This document shows, one piece after another, positions 44,848-52,830 of a DNA stretch of 64,000 bases (its first letter is position 1; every line of letters begins with the position of its first letter). The position numbers and the translations under genes are program-made. The stretch comes from Isoetes taiwanensis (Eukaryota; Streptophyta; Lycopodiopsida; Isoetales; Isoetaceae): NCBI GenBank assembly GCA_021234155.1, contig JAJEKV010000086.1:186001-250000 (forward strand). Direction: 5' to 3'. Under the pieces are notes generated by a model that was not told the DNA's origin, made no database searches, and was given only the letters and a program-made list of their open reading frames with translations.

Positions 44848-46358
44848 CTAGTCTTGAAATCGCCGGTAAGACGGGTTGTCCTCAAGGAACTTCTTAACTT
44901 GGGCCGTTCCTACTGAATGACCCAAGTTCCTGAAGACGCTTGCTGACGAGCCGCCCTGCAAGGCTCTCGCCAAGTCCTCCACTCTGCGGTCGGATGTGAG
45001 GGCCGCGGCCACCGCTAATCTCACCTGCCGTCGATGAGGTATGGCGAAGTCGAAGAGATCGAGTGCCATTGCTCTCTTGACTAGGACAGCATAGTCGACA
45101 TTTGCTGCTATTCGAGCATGCCTGCCGAAGCCTGAGAGTGCAATCAGCATGAACACTCCTTCCCTGCGCCCACAGGGCTGAATTTATGTGTACCACCGCT
45201 ATTCTCCCATCTAGCAGCAGTGGCAGGTAGTACCTCAGCGATCTATTATTGTGCGTCGCAGATGATTCTCCACTTGTTTGGCCTCCAGCTCTGTGCCGCC
45301 CGGCGTATTCGTCGACCTCTATCTCCATCAGCTCCCGGTAGTCTTCAATTGTGGAGTCGACTCTCCTGAGGTCAATTCTTGCTCCTCTTGTTGGAGGTGG
45401 TGTTGAGGGACTCGGCATCAGGATGCTAGTGGTCTTGCCTCTGATCCCCAACCGTTCCTGAATGGCGAGGAACTCTTCTTCAGATGGCAGGTCTGCGGTC
45501 TCCATGACACGCCTTTCTTTGCTGCTGCTATGCACGGGCGTCCGAAGTAAGCTTCTCGTGTAGGTGTCGGCTTCCCTGACTTGAAGCGGGAAGTCTGAGG
45601 CTCCCCGGACGATGAAGTCGTCCATGTCGGTCTGCTGCAGTTGGTGGAGCAGTTCGTCCAATCTGAGCTCCCTCTCCCTGCATTCGGGAAGGTTATGGAT
45701 GTCGGCCCGAGTAGATATTCCTCTCGTTGATGATGATAGGGGCTAGGCTTGTGCTTCCTAGCCCAAGTGGGGGAAACAACTCGATAGTCTGGCAGGCTAC
45801 GCTTCCGAAGTTGACCCGGCTCTGCTTTCAGCTTGGCGCGTTCTTAAATGCGAGTCGAGCTCATCTGTACTCCTCGTCGTCCGACTCCTCTTCTTCTTCT
45901 CTTGCTTCTTGCTCTTGCTGATACTGCAAAAGCATTTGCTCTTCTGCTTGGGCTGCTATGGGGTCCACCTCCATCGGAGGGATAGAGGTTGCCCCCAATG
46001 GGTTTTCGGCGCGGTGGGATAAGAACGTAGCTAGGGCGGCGGTGTAAGAGAAATACTTGGTTCTGTTGGCTGTCAGGACCATGTAGTCTGGCAGCCTTTG
46101 TGCCTTGTTAGTTAGGTACTTGGCGATGTTGGGGACATCGCCCAAGGCTGCTTGTAGGGATGGCCGGGGAACGAAATATCCTATGCAAGGGGGGACCTGA
46201 ACAAGGGAGGGTCCTACCCTAGCTTGAAACTCTGCTAGCACTTGCCTATATGCTGGGGTTGCATTTAGTGTAGCTTGGATATCAATTTCTTTCCCAAAGA
46301 CTTGGAAGATGTCGTTGACATCCGGCCCGGCAAAGATGGGCACCGGGCGATGTACCAT
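44848..46358 (-). CDS. Second cargo gene, unrecognised product, frame-broken
   Basis: Coding-like minus-strand frames follow one another. 46358-45861 reads MVHRPVPIFAGPDVNDIFQV onward, then an acidic Gln/Glu tail EEEEESDDEEYR. 45661 to about 45170 has MDELLHQLQQTDMDDFIVRG, IQERLGIRGKTTS and YYLPLLLDGRIAVVHINSAL. After a shift near 45160, a block to 44848 has GFGRHARIAANVDYAVLVKR, LFDFAIPHRRQVRLAVAAAL and FLEDNPSYRRF. I recognise no family. A weak likeness of the last block to the end of a histone H2A fold (QVRLAV..) is not convincing. It has its own TATA box at 46494 and lies just upstream of gag, so it may be a Gag extension or an accessory protein. Confidence 0.5.
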
Positions 46359-46493
46359 CGCTGAAGTCGGCAAGGGCCATTGATCTAGCGAAGAAGAGAG
46401 TATCAAACGGATCTGAGAAGCACCTCGGGAGCTGGAAGATCGCCCTAAGCGGTGAGCAAACTTGCGGGGGTGCTAAATGAGAAATGGGGGACT

Positions 46494-46501
46494 TATTTAT
46501 A
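46494..46501 (-). promoter_or_regulatory. TATA box and promoter of the second cargo gene
   Basis: Minus-strand CTATAAATA lies about 135 bases upstream of the ATG at 46358. Downstream, CCCCCATTT, AAGTTTGCTC and GCGATCTTC recur in the same order as in the H3-like gene promoter (48464 onward), showing the two are related copies. Confidence 0.65.
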
Positions 46502-46685
46502 GAAAAAGGGGGAAACCCTAATTTTTGGATGACCTAGAATTTACTGGGATTGGATAATTCTGATCTATTAAAGGGTGCAATTGCGAGTTGAAGACTACTT
46601 CTAGGGTTTGAGCATGCTAAGAACAACTAATGAAACTATTGCAACAATTTGGAGATCATTTGGTGAAGAAAAAATGAGTTGCGAG

Positions 46686-46749
46686 GTCTCACGTTGCTCG
46701 CACCAGATAATGAAAAGTTCATTTTCTGTCCTGGCGCGACGTGTGAGAC
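46686..46749. repeat. Hairpin palindrome P1
   Basis: Runs from GTCTCACGTTGC to GCGACGTGTGAGAC around an AATGAAAAGTTCATTTT centre. It is the most diverged of four related copies; the right half is identical to P2. Confidence 0.85.
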
Positions 46750-46880
46750 ATGGGTTCCAATTGGGCTAGACTTAATCAATTTGGATAATCTAAGCTGTAA
46801 TTCCACTAAACTCGCCGAGCTAGGCAGAATTGACCCCTTATTTGGTCGATTTGGAGCAGTTTTGGGCATTTTTGGGCATG

Positions 46881-46947
46881 GTCTCACACGTTGCGCCCAG
46901 CCCGAAAATGAGAATCTCATTTTCTGTCCTGGCGCGACGTGTGAGAC
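46881..46947. repeat. Hairpin palindrome P2 (best copy)
   Basis: Runs from GTCTCACACGTTGCGCC to GGCGCGACGTGTGAGAC with an AAAATGAGA/TCTCATTTT centre; arms of 33 bases pair apart from a seven-base internal bulge and one mismatch. It lies with P1 upstream of the second cargo gene. Confidence 0.9.
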
Positions 46948-47092
46948 ATCGTCTCAATTTTGCTCAAAAACTCCAATTTGACTAAAACAAAAGCTAGAAT
47001 TCAGTTTCTTAACATATTTAAACAAGATTAGGCACATTATTTACACAAAAATTCCTTATATTAACAAAAATGTTTTTGTTATTTACAAAATC

Positions 47093-47650
47093 TCAAGGGC
47101 GTTCTCCCTTGATGTGCCTGGCAAGATACATATCCTGCCTCATGAGGGTGACCCTCTTTGCGTGTACCGTGCAGGCCGTCGAATCTTCAAAATGCTGCAC
47201 TATTTTTGCCTCTGCTGCCTCCTGTAAACACAACAACATTTCGTCCGTCACCCTCATGTCTGTATTATACTCCTGCATGACTTCGCGGACCAAACGTTGA
47301 AACGGTGCCCGGGGGATCAAGAGTCCGTAACTTCTCTGGAAGTGCCGGATTTCTTTGAGGGCTCTGTTCTCCAACTTCTTCCTGCTGGCCCGCTTCTTTC
47401 CTGGTGCTCTTGGAGGCTTGGGCTTTGGTGGAGGTGGCTTCAGAGTCTGCTTCGGGGGTACTCCACCTTCGACTGCTCTCACCCTGTGCTCTTGATAGTA
47501 GGCATTGTATGCCTCCCACTTCTCCATGTAGGTGTTGTGCTCCTTGATCCTCTTCTGATAGACCTTGACAGGGTCTATCACATATGCCTCCGTTGTGGCC
47601 GGTGGGGCTTTGACCCTATCCCACGTCGAGGAAAGGTGGGGCTTAAGCAC
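47093..47650 (-). CDS. Histone H3-like cargo: linker end and complete H3 histone fold
   Basis: A 185-codon frame. The N-terminal half is a charged Pro/Lys-rich linker (VYQKRIKEHNTYMEKWEAYN, PPKPKPPRAPGKKRASRKK). The last 89 residues are an H3 fold: alphaN with ALKEIRHFQRSYGLLIPRAP, alpha1 with FQRLVREVMQEY, loop 1 with NTDMRVTDE, alpha2 with LLCLQEAAEAKIVQHFEDS, then VHAKRVTLMRQDMYLAR and the end HIKGERP, equivalent to the RIRGERA end of H3. Loop 1 has canonical H3 length (not the longer CENH3 loop), yet EIRHFQ, LLIP and RVTLMR resemble CENH3. H3 packages DNA with H4. The start ATG at 47650 is probably internal; the true N terminus is at 48355 (next entries). Confidence 0.9.
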   Translation of the reverse strand: MLKPHLSSTWDRVKAPPATTEAYVIDPVKVYQKRIKEHNTYMEKWEAYNAYYQEHRVRAVEGGVPPKQTLKPPPPKPKPPRAPGKKRASRKKLENRALKEIRHFQRSYGLLIPRAPFQRLVREVMQEYNTDMRVTDEMLLCLQEAAEAKIVQHFEDSTACTVHAKRVTLMRQDMYLARHIKGERP

Positions 47651-48241
47651 ACAATCCGCCTCCTCTGCTTTCTGTGCTACACCTTTCTCGGGTGCTACCT
47701 ATTTGGGGCACTTCCTTCTCTGGTGGGGTTTTGAACTTCGCTCCCTGCGTCCTGGGGAGCCGCGTAGTCTTCGTCCGAATTGTCGGTGAAGGCGGGGTCT
47801 CTTCGCTGATGGTTGGTTGATGTTGATCCCGTTCCTAAGCTTCACAGGCCTTCCGCGACCTTTCTTTTGCCCGCCTTAATGGCTTTAGCCTTCCTCTTCT
47901 TTGGCCCGGGGCGTGGTCGGGTCATCTTCGACTCTTAGATCCCTGCTGCTCCGTGGCTCTTTGGCCTCGTGCCTGGCGATGAAGGCGCAAGATCATTCTT
48001 CTGCCCGGGGCTAAGACATCGTCCGCTGCTGCTCTTCCCTCCCCTGGTCCTCCTGCAGGTGGGTCTCAGTCTGGAGTTGCTCTTCGGCTGTTGACTGCCC
48101 CGTCTGTTCCCGTGGCTCCCTGCTCCTTCCCTCCTCCTGTGCGATCTCCTCGAGAATCTGATGCATAATGTCTGGCCGGTCGTCCTCTATGATCTCCGTA
48201 TGGTCGCTCCGATCCGACCACTCGCATCTTCGCCAAGAAGA
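47651..48241 (-). pseudogene. Histone H3-like cargo: linker region, frame-broken
   Basis: Between the H3 tail and the H3 fold the minus strand is coding-like in shifting frames: an acidic segment (HTEIIEDDRPDIMHQILEEI, about 48210-48140), a Gln/Glu-rich helix, a strongly basic segment (GPKKRKAKAIKAGKRK, about 47910-47860), and another acidic segment (FTDNSDEDYAAPQ, about 47795). Two-base and one-base shifts and stops (for example at 48018) interrupt it. No known domain; it looks like a disordered linker with a possible nuclear localisation signal. Confidence 0.55.
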
Positions 48242-48355
48242 TTAAGCCTCCTTGAAAAAAAGTTCTCGAAGGACTCTCTGAAAGAGGTCAGAACCGCTGG
48301 CGCTGGAGGATCCGCTTCGGCGAGGCTTCCTAGCAGTCTGTTTCGTGCGGGCCAT
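48242..48355 (-). CDS. Histone H3-like cargo: N-terminal tail
   Basis: The ATG at 48355 starts MARTKQTARKPRRSGSSSAS, identical to the first ten residues of histone H3 including Lys4 and Lys9. Position 10 (Ser in H3) is Pro. The frame ends after 37 codons just beyond a run of seven T; shifting by two bases there opens the acidic linker frame, so the early stop is probably a local indel. A longer in-frame ATG at 48472 lies upstream of the TATA box and is rejected as the start. Confidence 0.8.
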   Translation of the reverse strand: MARTKQTARKPRRSGSSSASGSDLFQRVLRELFFKEA

Positions 48356-48456
48356 ATTTGATGGTTCGCTCATCCGAGTTAAGCGCCAGAAGATTGCCTT
48401 GGCGGACACGAGCAAACTTCTAAGGAAAGAACGTGGAAATGGGAGGGGTCTAGGTC

Positions 48457-48464
48457 TATTTATA
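48457..48464 (-). promoter_or_regulatory. TATA box and promoter of the H3-like gene
   Basis: Minus-strand CTATAAATA lies about 100 bases upstream of the ATG at 48355. The leader shares CCCATTT, AAGTTTGCTC and GCAATCTTC with the second cargo promoter. Palindromes P3 and P4 lie 75-345 bases further upstream. Confidence 0.7.
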
Positions 48465-48539
48465 GGGGTCAATTTTAGGTCAACTTTTAAACTACCTTTT
48501 TGGGTTGCCTAAAACATCTAAAACACCTAATTAAGCAAG

Positions 48540-48606
48540 GTCTCACACGTTGCACCCAGCCCGAAAATGAAAAAGTCATTTCCTGTCCTGGCGCGACGTG
48601 TGAGAC
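48540..48606. repeat. Hairpin palindrome P3
   Basis: 67 bases from GTCTCACACGTTGCACC to GGCGCGACGTGTGAGAC, closely matching P2; its centre is slightly degraded (AAAATGAAAAAGTCATTT). Confidence 0.9.
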
Positions 48607-48741
48607 ATGGTGGGACCCACTACTAAATTTTGTACTTTTTAAACACGTAACATGCCAATACTACTGATTTTTAGCTTAAAATTTGAATTATCAAGTTATT
48701 TTACTGTGATTCATGTCATTTCTTAATGTTTCAAGCTGAAT

Positions 48742-48804
48742 GTCTCACACGCTGTTTCCGGCAAAATGAGAATCTCATTATCCGCCCTCTGGCTGACGTG
48801 AGAC
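48742..48804. repeat. Hairpin palindrome P4
   Basis: 63 bases from GTCTCACACGCTG to GCTGACGTGAGAC around a perfect AAAATGAGAATCTCATT centre. More diverged in the arms than P2 and P3. Confidence 0.8.
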
Positions 48805-48973
48805 CACCCCTACTTTTGAAGGTTGGCTCACCAATTTTAGTCTTTTTATGTTTTCATTCATTTTAACTGTTACTAGCTTAGCATAAACTACAAAAATGAG
48901 AAAAAATTTTCCCATTTTTCGAGGTTTAAGGATCCTATCAAGTTAGTGCTACTGGGAACATGGTCAGTGCTTT

Positions 48974-48988
48974 GCTCTTGGTCACCAA
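48974..48988 (-). promoter_or_regulatory. Possible primer-binding site remnant
   Basis: Minus-strand TTGGTGACCAAGAGC directly follows the truncated 5' LTR. It shares TGGT and AGAGC with the usual initiator-Met-tRNA site but is two bases longer, so it is at best a variant or decayed site. Confidence 0.3.
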
Positions 48989-50389
48989 CACAAAACACAT
49001 GGGGAGTTCTACCCAAGGCTCAGACTCAAAGGGGATGACTGACGGCTTGGGTCTCCAGAGTTCATTGCAGACAGAATTCATGGCAATGGATTTGGCTGGC
49101 ATATGAACATGGCATAGGGTTGTCCACTCCATCCGCCCCTCCTGTGCACACTTTGCAGAGTAGGCTGAAAAGTGTCGGGACCTGACTGTAGCCCGCCGGA
49201 TGCATAGCCAAAAGGGCTATTCCTGGGTTTCATCCTCCCAGTTCCGATGGGGCAGGAAGGGATCACTCCCTCCAGAGATCTACATGCTGACTCAAGGTGA
49301 CTAGAGGGCCACTGCCCGTATTCGACTGAACCCACTGGAAAGTGTACACCACTTCACGGGTGTCGAGTCCATGCCTCACCCGCACTCAGTGGTGAGCCAT
49401 TAGACCTAGTCACAATGATCCCTGGTAGGCCTTACACACCAGAGGGATCGTTCAAGAGTCAGGACATGAACCTCCTTCTTAGCCAGTCTGGCCCCTTCAC
49501 CCACAACCAGGCGTGGTTCTTGTACACAGGCCGAATCTATAGTGTGCTAGAGAGGCTACTCTAGGAGCATCTACTACCAAGCTTTAGGTCTCTACCCCCC
49601 TTCCCAATACAAGGAGTTCATAGAGATACATCATCCACATACATCACAGAAGAACTAAAGAACTATATCTAATCTACATCATAGAGTTAGGTTCTTTAGT
49701 TAGAGGCTGGTATCTAGAGATCTAGAAGGCTGCTATGGGCAATTTAATAGGCTAAACCTACTGATTCTATGACTGAAATAGGGTTTAGACTATCTAATTG
49801 GCCAAATACCTGATCCTTGAGTGGCTCCTCCCCGACTGAGCTCGACCATCCCGGCCAAACGCCAATCAAGGGAAACTAATCCGCAATTCTCTCAGGCAGA
49901 GTCTGGGAGGCGGTTTTGGCTGTTGAGGCAGCCAAAACAGAGTTCTAAAACCCTAGAAACAAAAATTGGGCAAGTTAGGGTTTCCCTTCCTTAATAGACA
50001 AGGGGTTGGCTAGGGTTTCCAATTATCCCCTTTAGGCATGTGGGATAATTGGTAATGGGCCCACTTGCCTTTAATGGCTAGGTGGCCAAATGTGCCCACT
50101 TGGAAATGTGTGCCCACATTAATGTGTACATTGGAAAATGTGCACATTAATTGCACACTTGGGTATGGCCCACTTGGCATCAAGTGTCCACATGGAAATG
50201 TGTGCCCACATTAATGTGTACATTGGAAAATGTGCACATTAATAGTTGCACATATTTCTGGCAAGTTGCCCCCTAGGGCTACCCACCTGGCTACACGTTA
50301 GCGCATACGTCGGAGTGGGTGGGTAATGCGGCGGTATTGGCAGCGATGCGATAATCGCCCCGGGGCCGATCTTCGTCCCGAACGTCACA
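48989..50389 (-). repeat. 5' LTR (right), lacking its inner 263 bp
   Basis: It aligns with 36659-38053 of the left LTR and ends ACGTCACA followed by ATTGG. The segment equivalent to 36396-36658 is missing at its inner (U5) end. Differences from the left LTR are clustered small indels and substitutions, mostly in C/G-rich spots. Confidence 0.88.
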
Positions 50390-50394
50390 ATTGG
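50390..50394. repeat. Target-site duplication, right copy (ATTGG)
   Basis: Matches 36391-36395 exactly and resumes the TnpA-like exon (GGGCTCTTTGAAGAAGAAAAG). Confidence 0.95.
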
Positions 50395-51019
50395 GCTCTT
50401 TGAAGAAGAAAAGGTACAATTTCTATAATTTGCATATCAATTTCTTTCGCTTTTAGGAAATACTACTAAAATGTCATGCTGGACTTTTAGGAAAACGAAG
50501 GCGATGATATCAATCAAGGAGGAGTTGGTAATGCGGAGGAGAGTAATTCAGGAAGTAGTGCCAACACTAACACGTCCTCTTATGAATCTTCAAGTGAAAT
50601 TGCGTCTGGTACTAGTGGCTCTTCAAGTGATGGCGAAAAGGATGGGAGTGAGAGTGACGAGGATGGCACTGTAGAGACGAGACGAACATCACCATCCCCC
50701 AAGAAAAAGACAGTTCAGGATGTCTGCAAAGATATATATAATAAACGTGGAGAACAAGAACCTTTAGTACCCGAAGAATTACGAAAATTATGAGCAAACT
50801 GATTTCAAAGTGATTCCTTATTATGGTTTGGTTTTTCATGTGGATATTATCAATTTTTGAGTACATTTGGCTTTAGGCACACTTTCAAGATTTTCAAATG
50901 TAATGATTATGATTTTCAAGTTGCAATATTTAATAAGTTAATGATTTAGTAGCTTTATGAATCTATTGTTTATGTTGAAATTAATTGAATGGTTGGTGGT
51001 TATAAATGCTTCATTAAAT

Positions 51020-51754
51020 TACAATTTGAGTCTTTCGGATGGCACAATCTATGACTTTAAGCATGACATAAACAATGACATCTACATCACCCAATTGTAG
51101 AAGTGACACAATATGTGGCGTTAATGTTGTTCCAATTGTTGACCTATTAGCATAAGTAATGGCACTATATGTGGCAATAATGGAACAATAATTGACATTG
51201 ATTCGATAATATAGATGGCACAATAAATAACATTGATTCTGACAACATAAGTGACATTGGTGCTGAGAAAATACATGGCATTATTTATGCCTTTATAGAT
51301 GGCCTTAAAGTTGCCATTACATGTGATAGTATGTGTGGCATTATTTATGACAAAAAGTTTAGCATTATGAGTGGTGTTATTAGCGACCTTATAGGTGACG
51401 TTATAAGTGGAACTATAGATGATGTAATATGTGACTCAATAGGCGACACTACCAATGCATTAATCAGGGCATTCTGCTTGACGTTGTAGTTGGCTTTATA
51501 AGTGACACTATATTTGACGTTATAGGTGACGTTGTCACTGATGTTGTAGGTGACAAAGGTTCTGACACTATGTTTGACTTTATAGGTGACGTTGCCACTA
51601 ATCTTGTAGGTGACAAAGGTTCTGGCGCTATATTTGACGTTATATGTGACATTGCCACTAACGTTATAGGTGACATTATAACTGACGTATTATTTGCCAC
51701 ATTTGTGTCATCTGGCTATGTCACCCATAGTGTCATTTATCAAGAAAATTGGAG
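51020..51754. repeat. CACTA right subterminal repeats
   Basis: Motifs of the form TATAGGTGACGTT, GTGACATT and TTGACGTTATA recur many times, mirroring those at 31400-32130. They are probable TnpA binding sites. Confidence 0.7.
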
Positions 51755-51779
51755 TCTCTTGTACTGGTAAGTCGCTTTC

Positions 51780-52830
51780 CTTCATCCAATTTTCCAGTTC
51801 TTCTATGTACAATCTTTGGTTCTACTGAATTTAGTGGGAAGGATGCATCTGCACCAGGCTGCCAGACTGAAGGTCCGAGTGTATAAAATGCCTTTGCCAA
51901 GGGTTTCGTTTGAAAGGCCATCATGTTGTAGGATTTGCAGAGACAAAGATGGCAGGCAGGTGTTTCACAGCTTGGAACCCAGGGTGAAGGCCTGCGAGCA
52001 GCAAAGGGGGAGAATGCAGGAGAGTTGGCTCTGTGGGAGGCAATTCCATTGTGACATGGAGAGCTTTAGGAACAGAAATTGGAGATGTTGTGATCAGCAG
52101 GGAGGGGAGGTTTGATTTGGAAAAGGGGGATGGGAATAGGCAGGCTAGAAACTCTGTCCCGCAATCAGAGGAAGTGTGCAGAGATGCAAGTGTAAATGCA
52201 GACAATGCAAGGGGTGCTATTGCCAAAGGACCTGCTCATGTGTTTGAAGATCGTGGCCCGTCATTGTGTCCAGACTTAGTCACAAGAGCATGTAGAGAGG
52301 AGGTCACAAGAGAAGGGGACGCATTGGCAAGAGAGGGTGGAGTAAGCAAGTGATATTGAATGATTCGATTGATGAGTCCTTGGGGCAGGATCGCTTGCAA
52401 GAGGATGAAGGACAGGGAAATACATATGTCAACAAGAGCAAGAGGAGGCAAGCGTGGACGAGGGAGGCCCAGAAATATTTGTAGTATGCTTGAGGAACAT
52501 TTAGGTGAAGATGTTGGTAGTGAGGCTGGTGAGGAGGTTGGGGATGTTCCTGGAGTGCTAGATGTATCTGTGATAATAGTTTTGGAGGTTCTAATGTGAC
52601 GGTGTCTTTGTATGACAGGATGATAGAATCCTTAGAGCAGAATTGTCAAGCTGGCGTGGTGGCATTGGAGCGAGGGTCCTCTCTCGATCACTTACATTTG
52701 CAATCAGTTATGAGATTGAATGCAAATGCCCACGAGTGTGAATGTGAAGATCAAGAATTTTGTAGGCTGGAACTAGAACAGACTTGCAGGAGCAATGATT
52801 CTTTGCAAAGCACTGACGAGGAGTAGCCTA
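51780..52830 (+). other. Coding-like stretch without assignment
   Basis: Purine-rich plus-strand sequence with several open frames of 70-106 codons in different phases (for example 52033-52353 and 52596-52826). It may be a decayed gene or retroelement ORF flanking the CACTA element. No motif recognised. Confidence 0.25.

Larger units (their letters stand above)
36396..50389 (-). mobile_element. Ty3/gypsy chromovirus carrying a histone H3-like cargo, about 14 kb
   Basis: LTR ends TGTGACGT (36396) and ACGTCACA (50389) form the element boundaries, with ATTGG duplicated on both sides. Minus-strand order: 5' LTR (right), H3-like cargo gene (48355-47093), unknown cargo gene (46358-44848), gag (44677-43395), protease, RT, RNase H, integrase and chromodomain (to 39849), a 1.8-kb non-coding stretch, polypurine tract and 3' LTR (left). 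At 14 kb it is longer than most chromoviruses, the excess being the cargo region upstream of gag. Pol and gag carry several frameshifts. Confidence 0.92.
35207..50793 (+). pseudogene. TnpA-like (plant transposase, Ptta/En/Spm type) gene, interrupted by the chromovirus
   Basis: Plus-strand exons: about 35207-35423 (acceptor-like ACCAG; SRWVLERLAKRWNDYR), about 35500-35692 (KPQDCKKDEAWKLFKEDCKK, RKSKPKLGSGGIDSIKVEF), about 35844-35940 (GYPTTLQIEEIKSAGGFKEW), about 36022-36094 and from 36271 (ending EDLDIIG at the insertion site). After the nested element one further codon block (LFEEEK) ends at a GTACAA donor, and a last exon at 50492-50793 encodes an acidic Ser-rich tail with SPSPKKKTVQDVCKDIYNK and a stop. 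RWVLERL..KRWNDYR is typical of the family that binds subterminal repeats. The retrotransposon disrupts an exon, so this copy is dead. Confidence 0.7.
31359..51766. mobile_element. CACTA (En/Spm) DNA transposon, split by a nested retrotransposon
   Basis: The left end CACTACAAGAGA (31359-31370) and right end TCTCTTGTACTG (51755-51766) are inverted repeats with one mismatch. Both ends are followed inwards by several hundred bases of short subterminal repeats. Inside are a Tnp2-type transposase gene (minus) and a TnpA-like gene (plus). Flanking triplets GAG and GTA do not match, so the expected 3-bp duplication is not seen, perhaps through mutation of the right end. Without the nested element (36396-50389 and one ATTGG copy) the CACTA element is about 6.4 kb. 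Confidence 0.85.

Noticed and set aside
44848-45160. Histone H2A-like fold in the second cargo gene
   Set aside because: Only a short QVRLAV segment is similar, and spacing to the other helices does not fit.
47093-47400. Calling the cargo a true centromeric H3 (CENH3)
   Set aside because: Some residues are CENH3-like, but loop 1 has canonical H3 length and the C terminus ends GERP. Left as H3-like.
48242-48472. Start of the H3-like gene at the upstream ATG 48472
   Set aside because: The TATA box (48457-48464) would then lie inside the coding sequence, and the canonical H3 start is at 48355.
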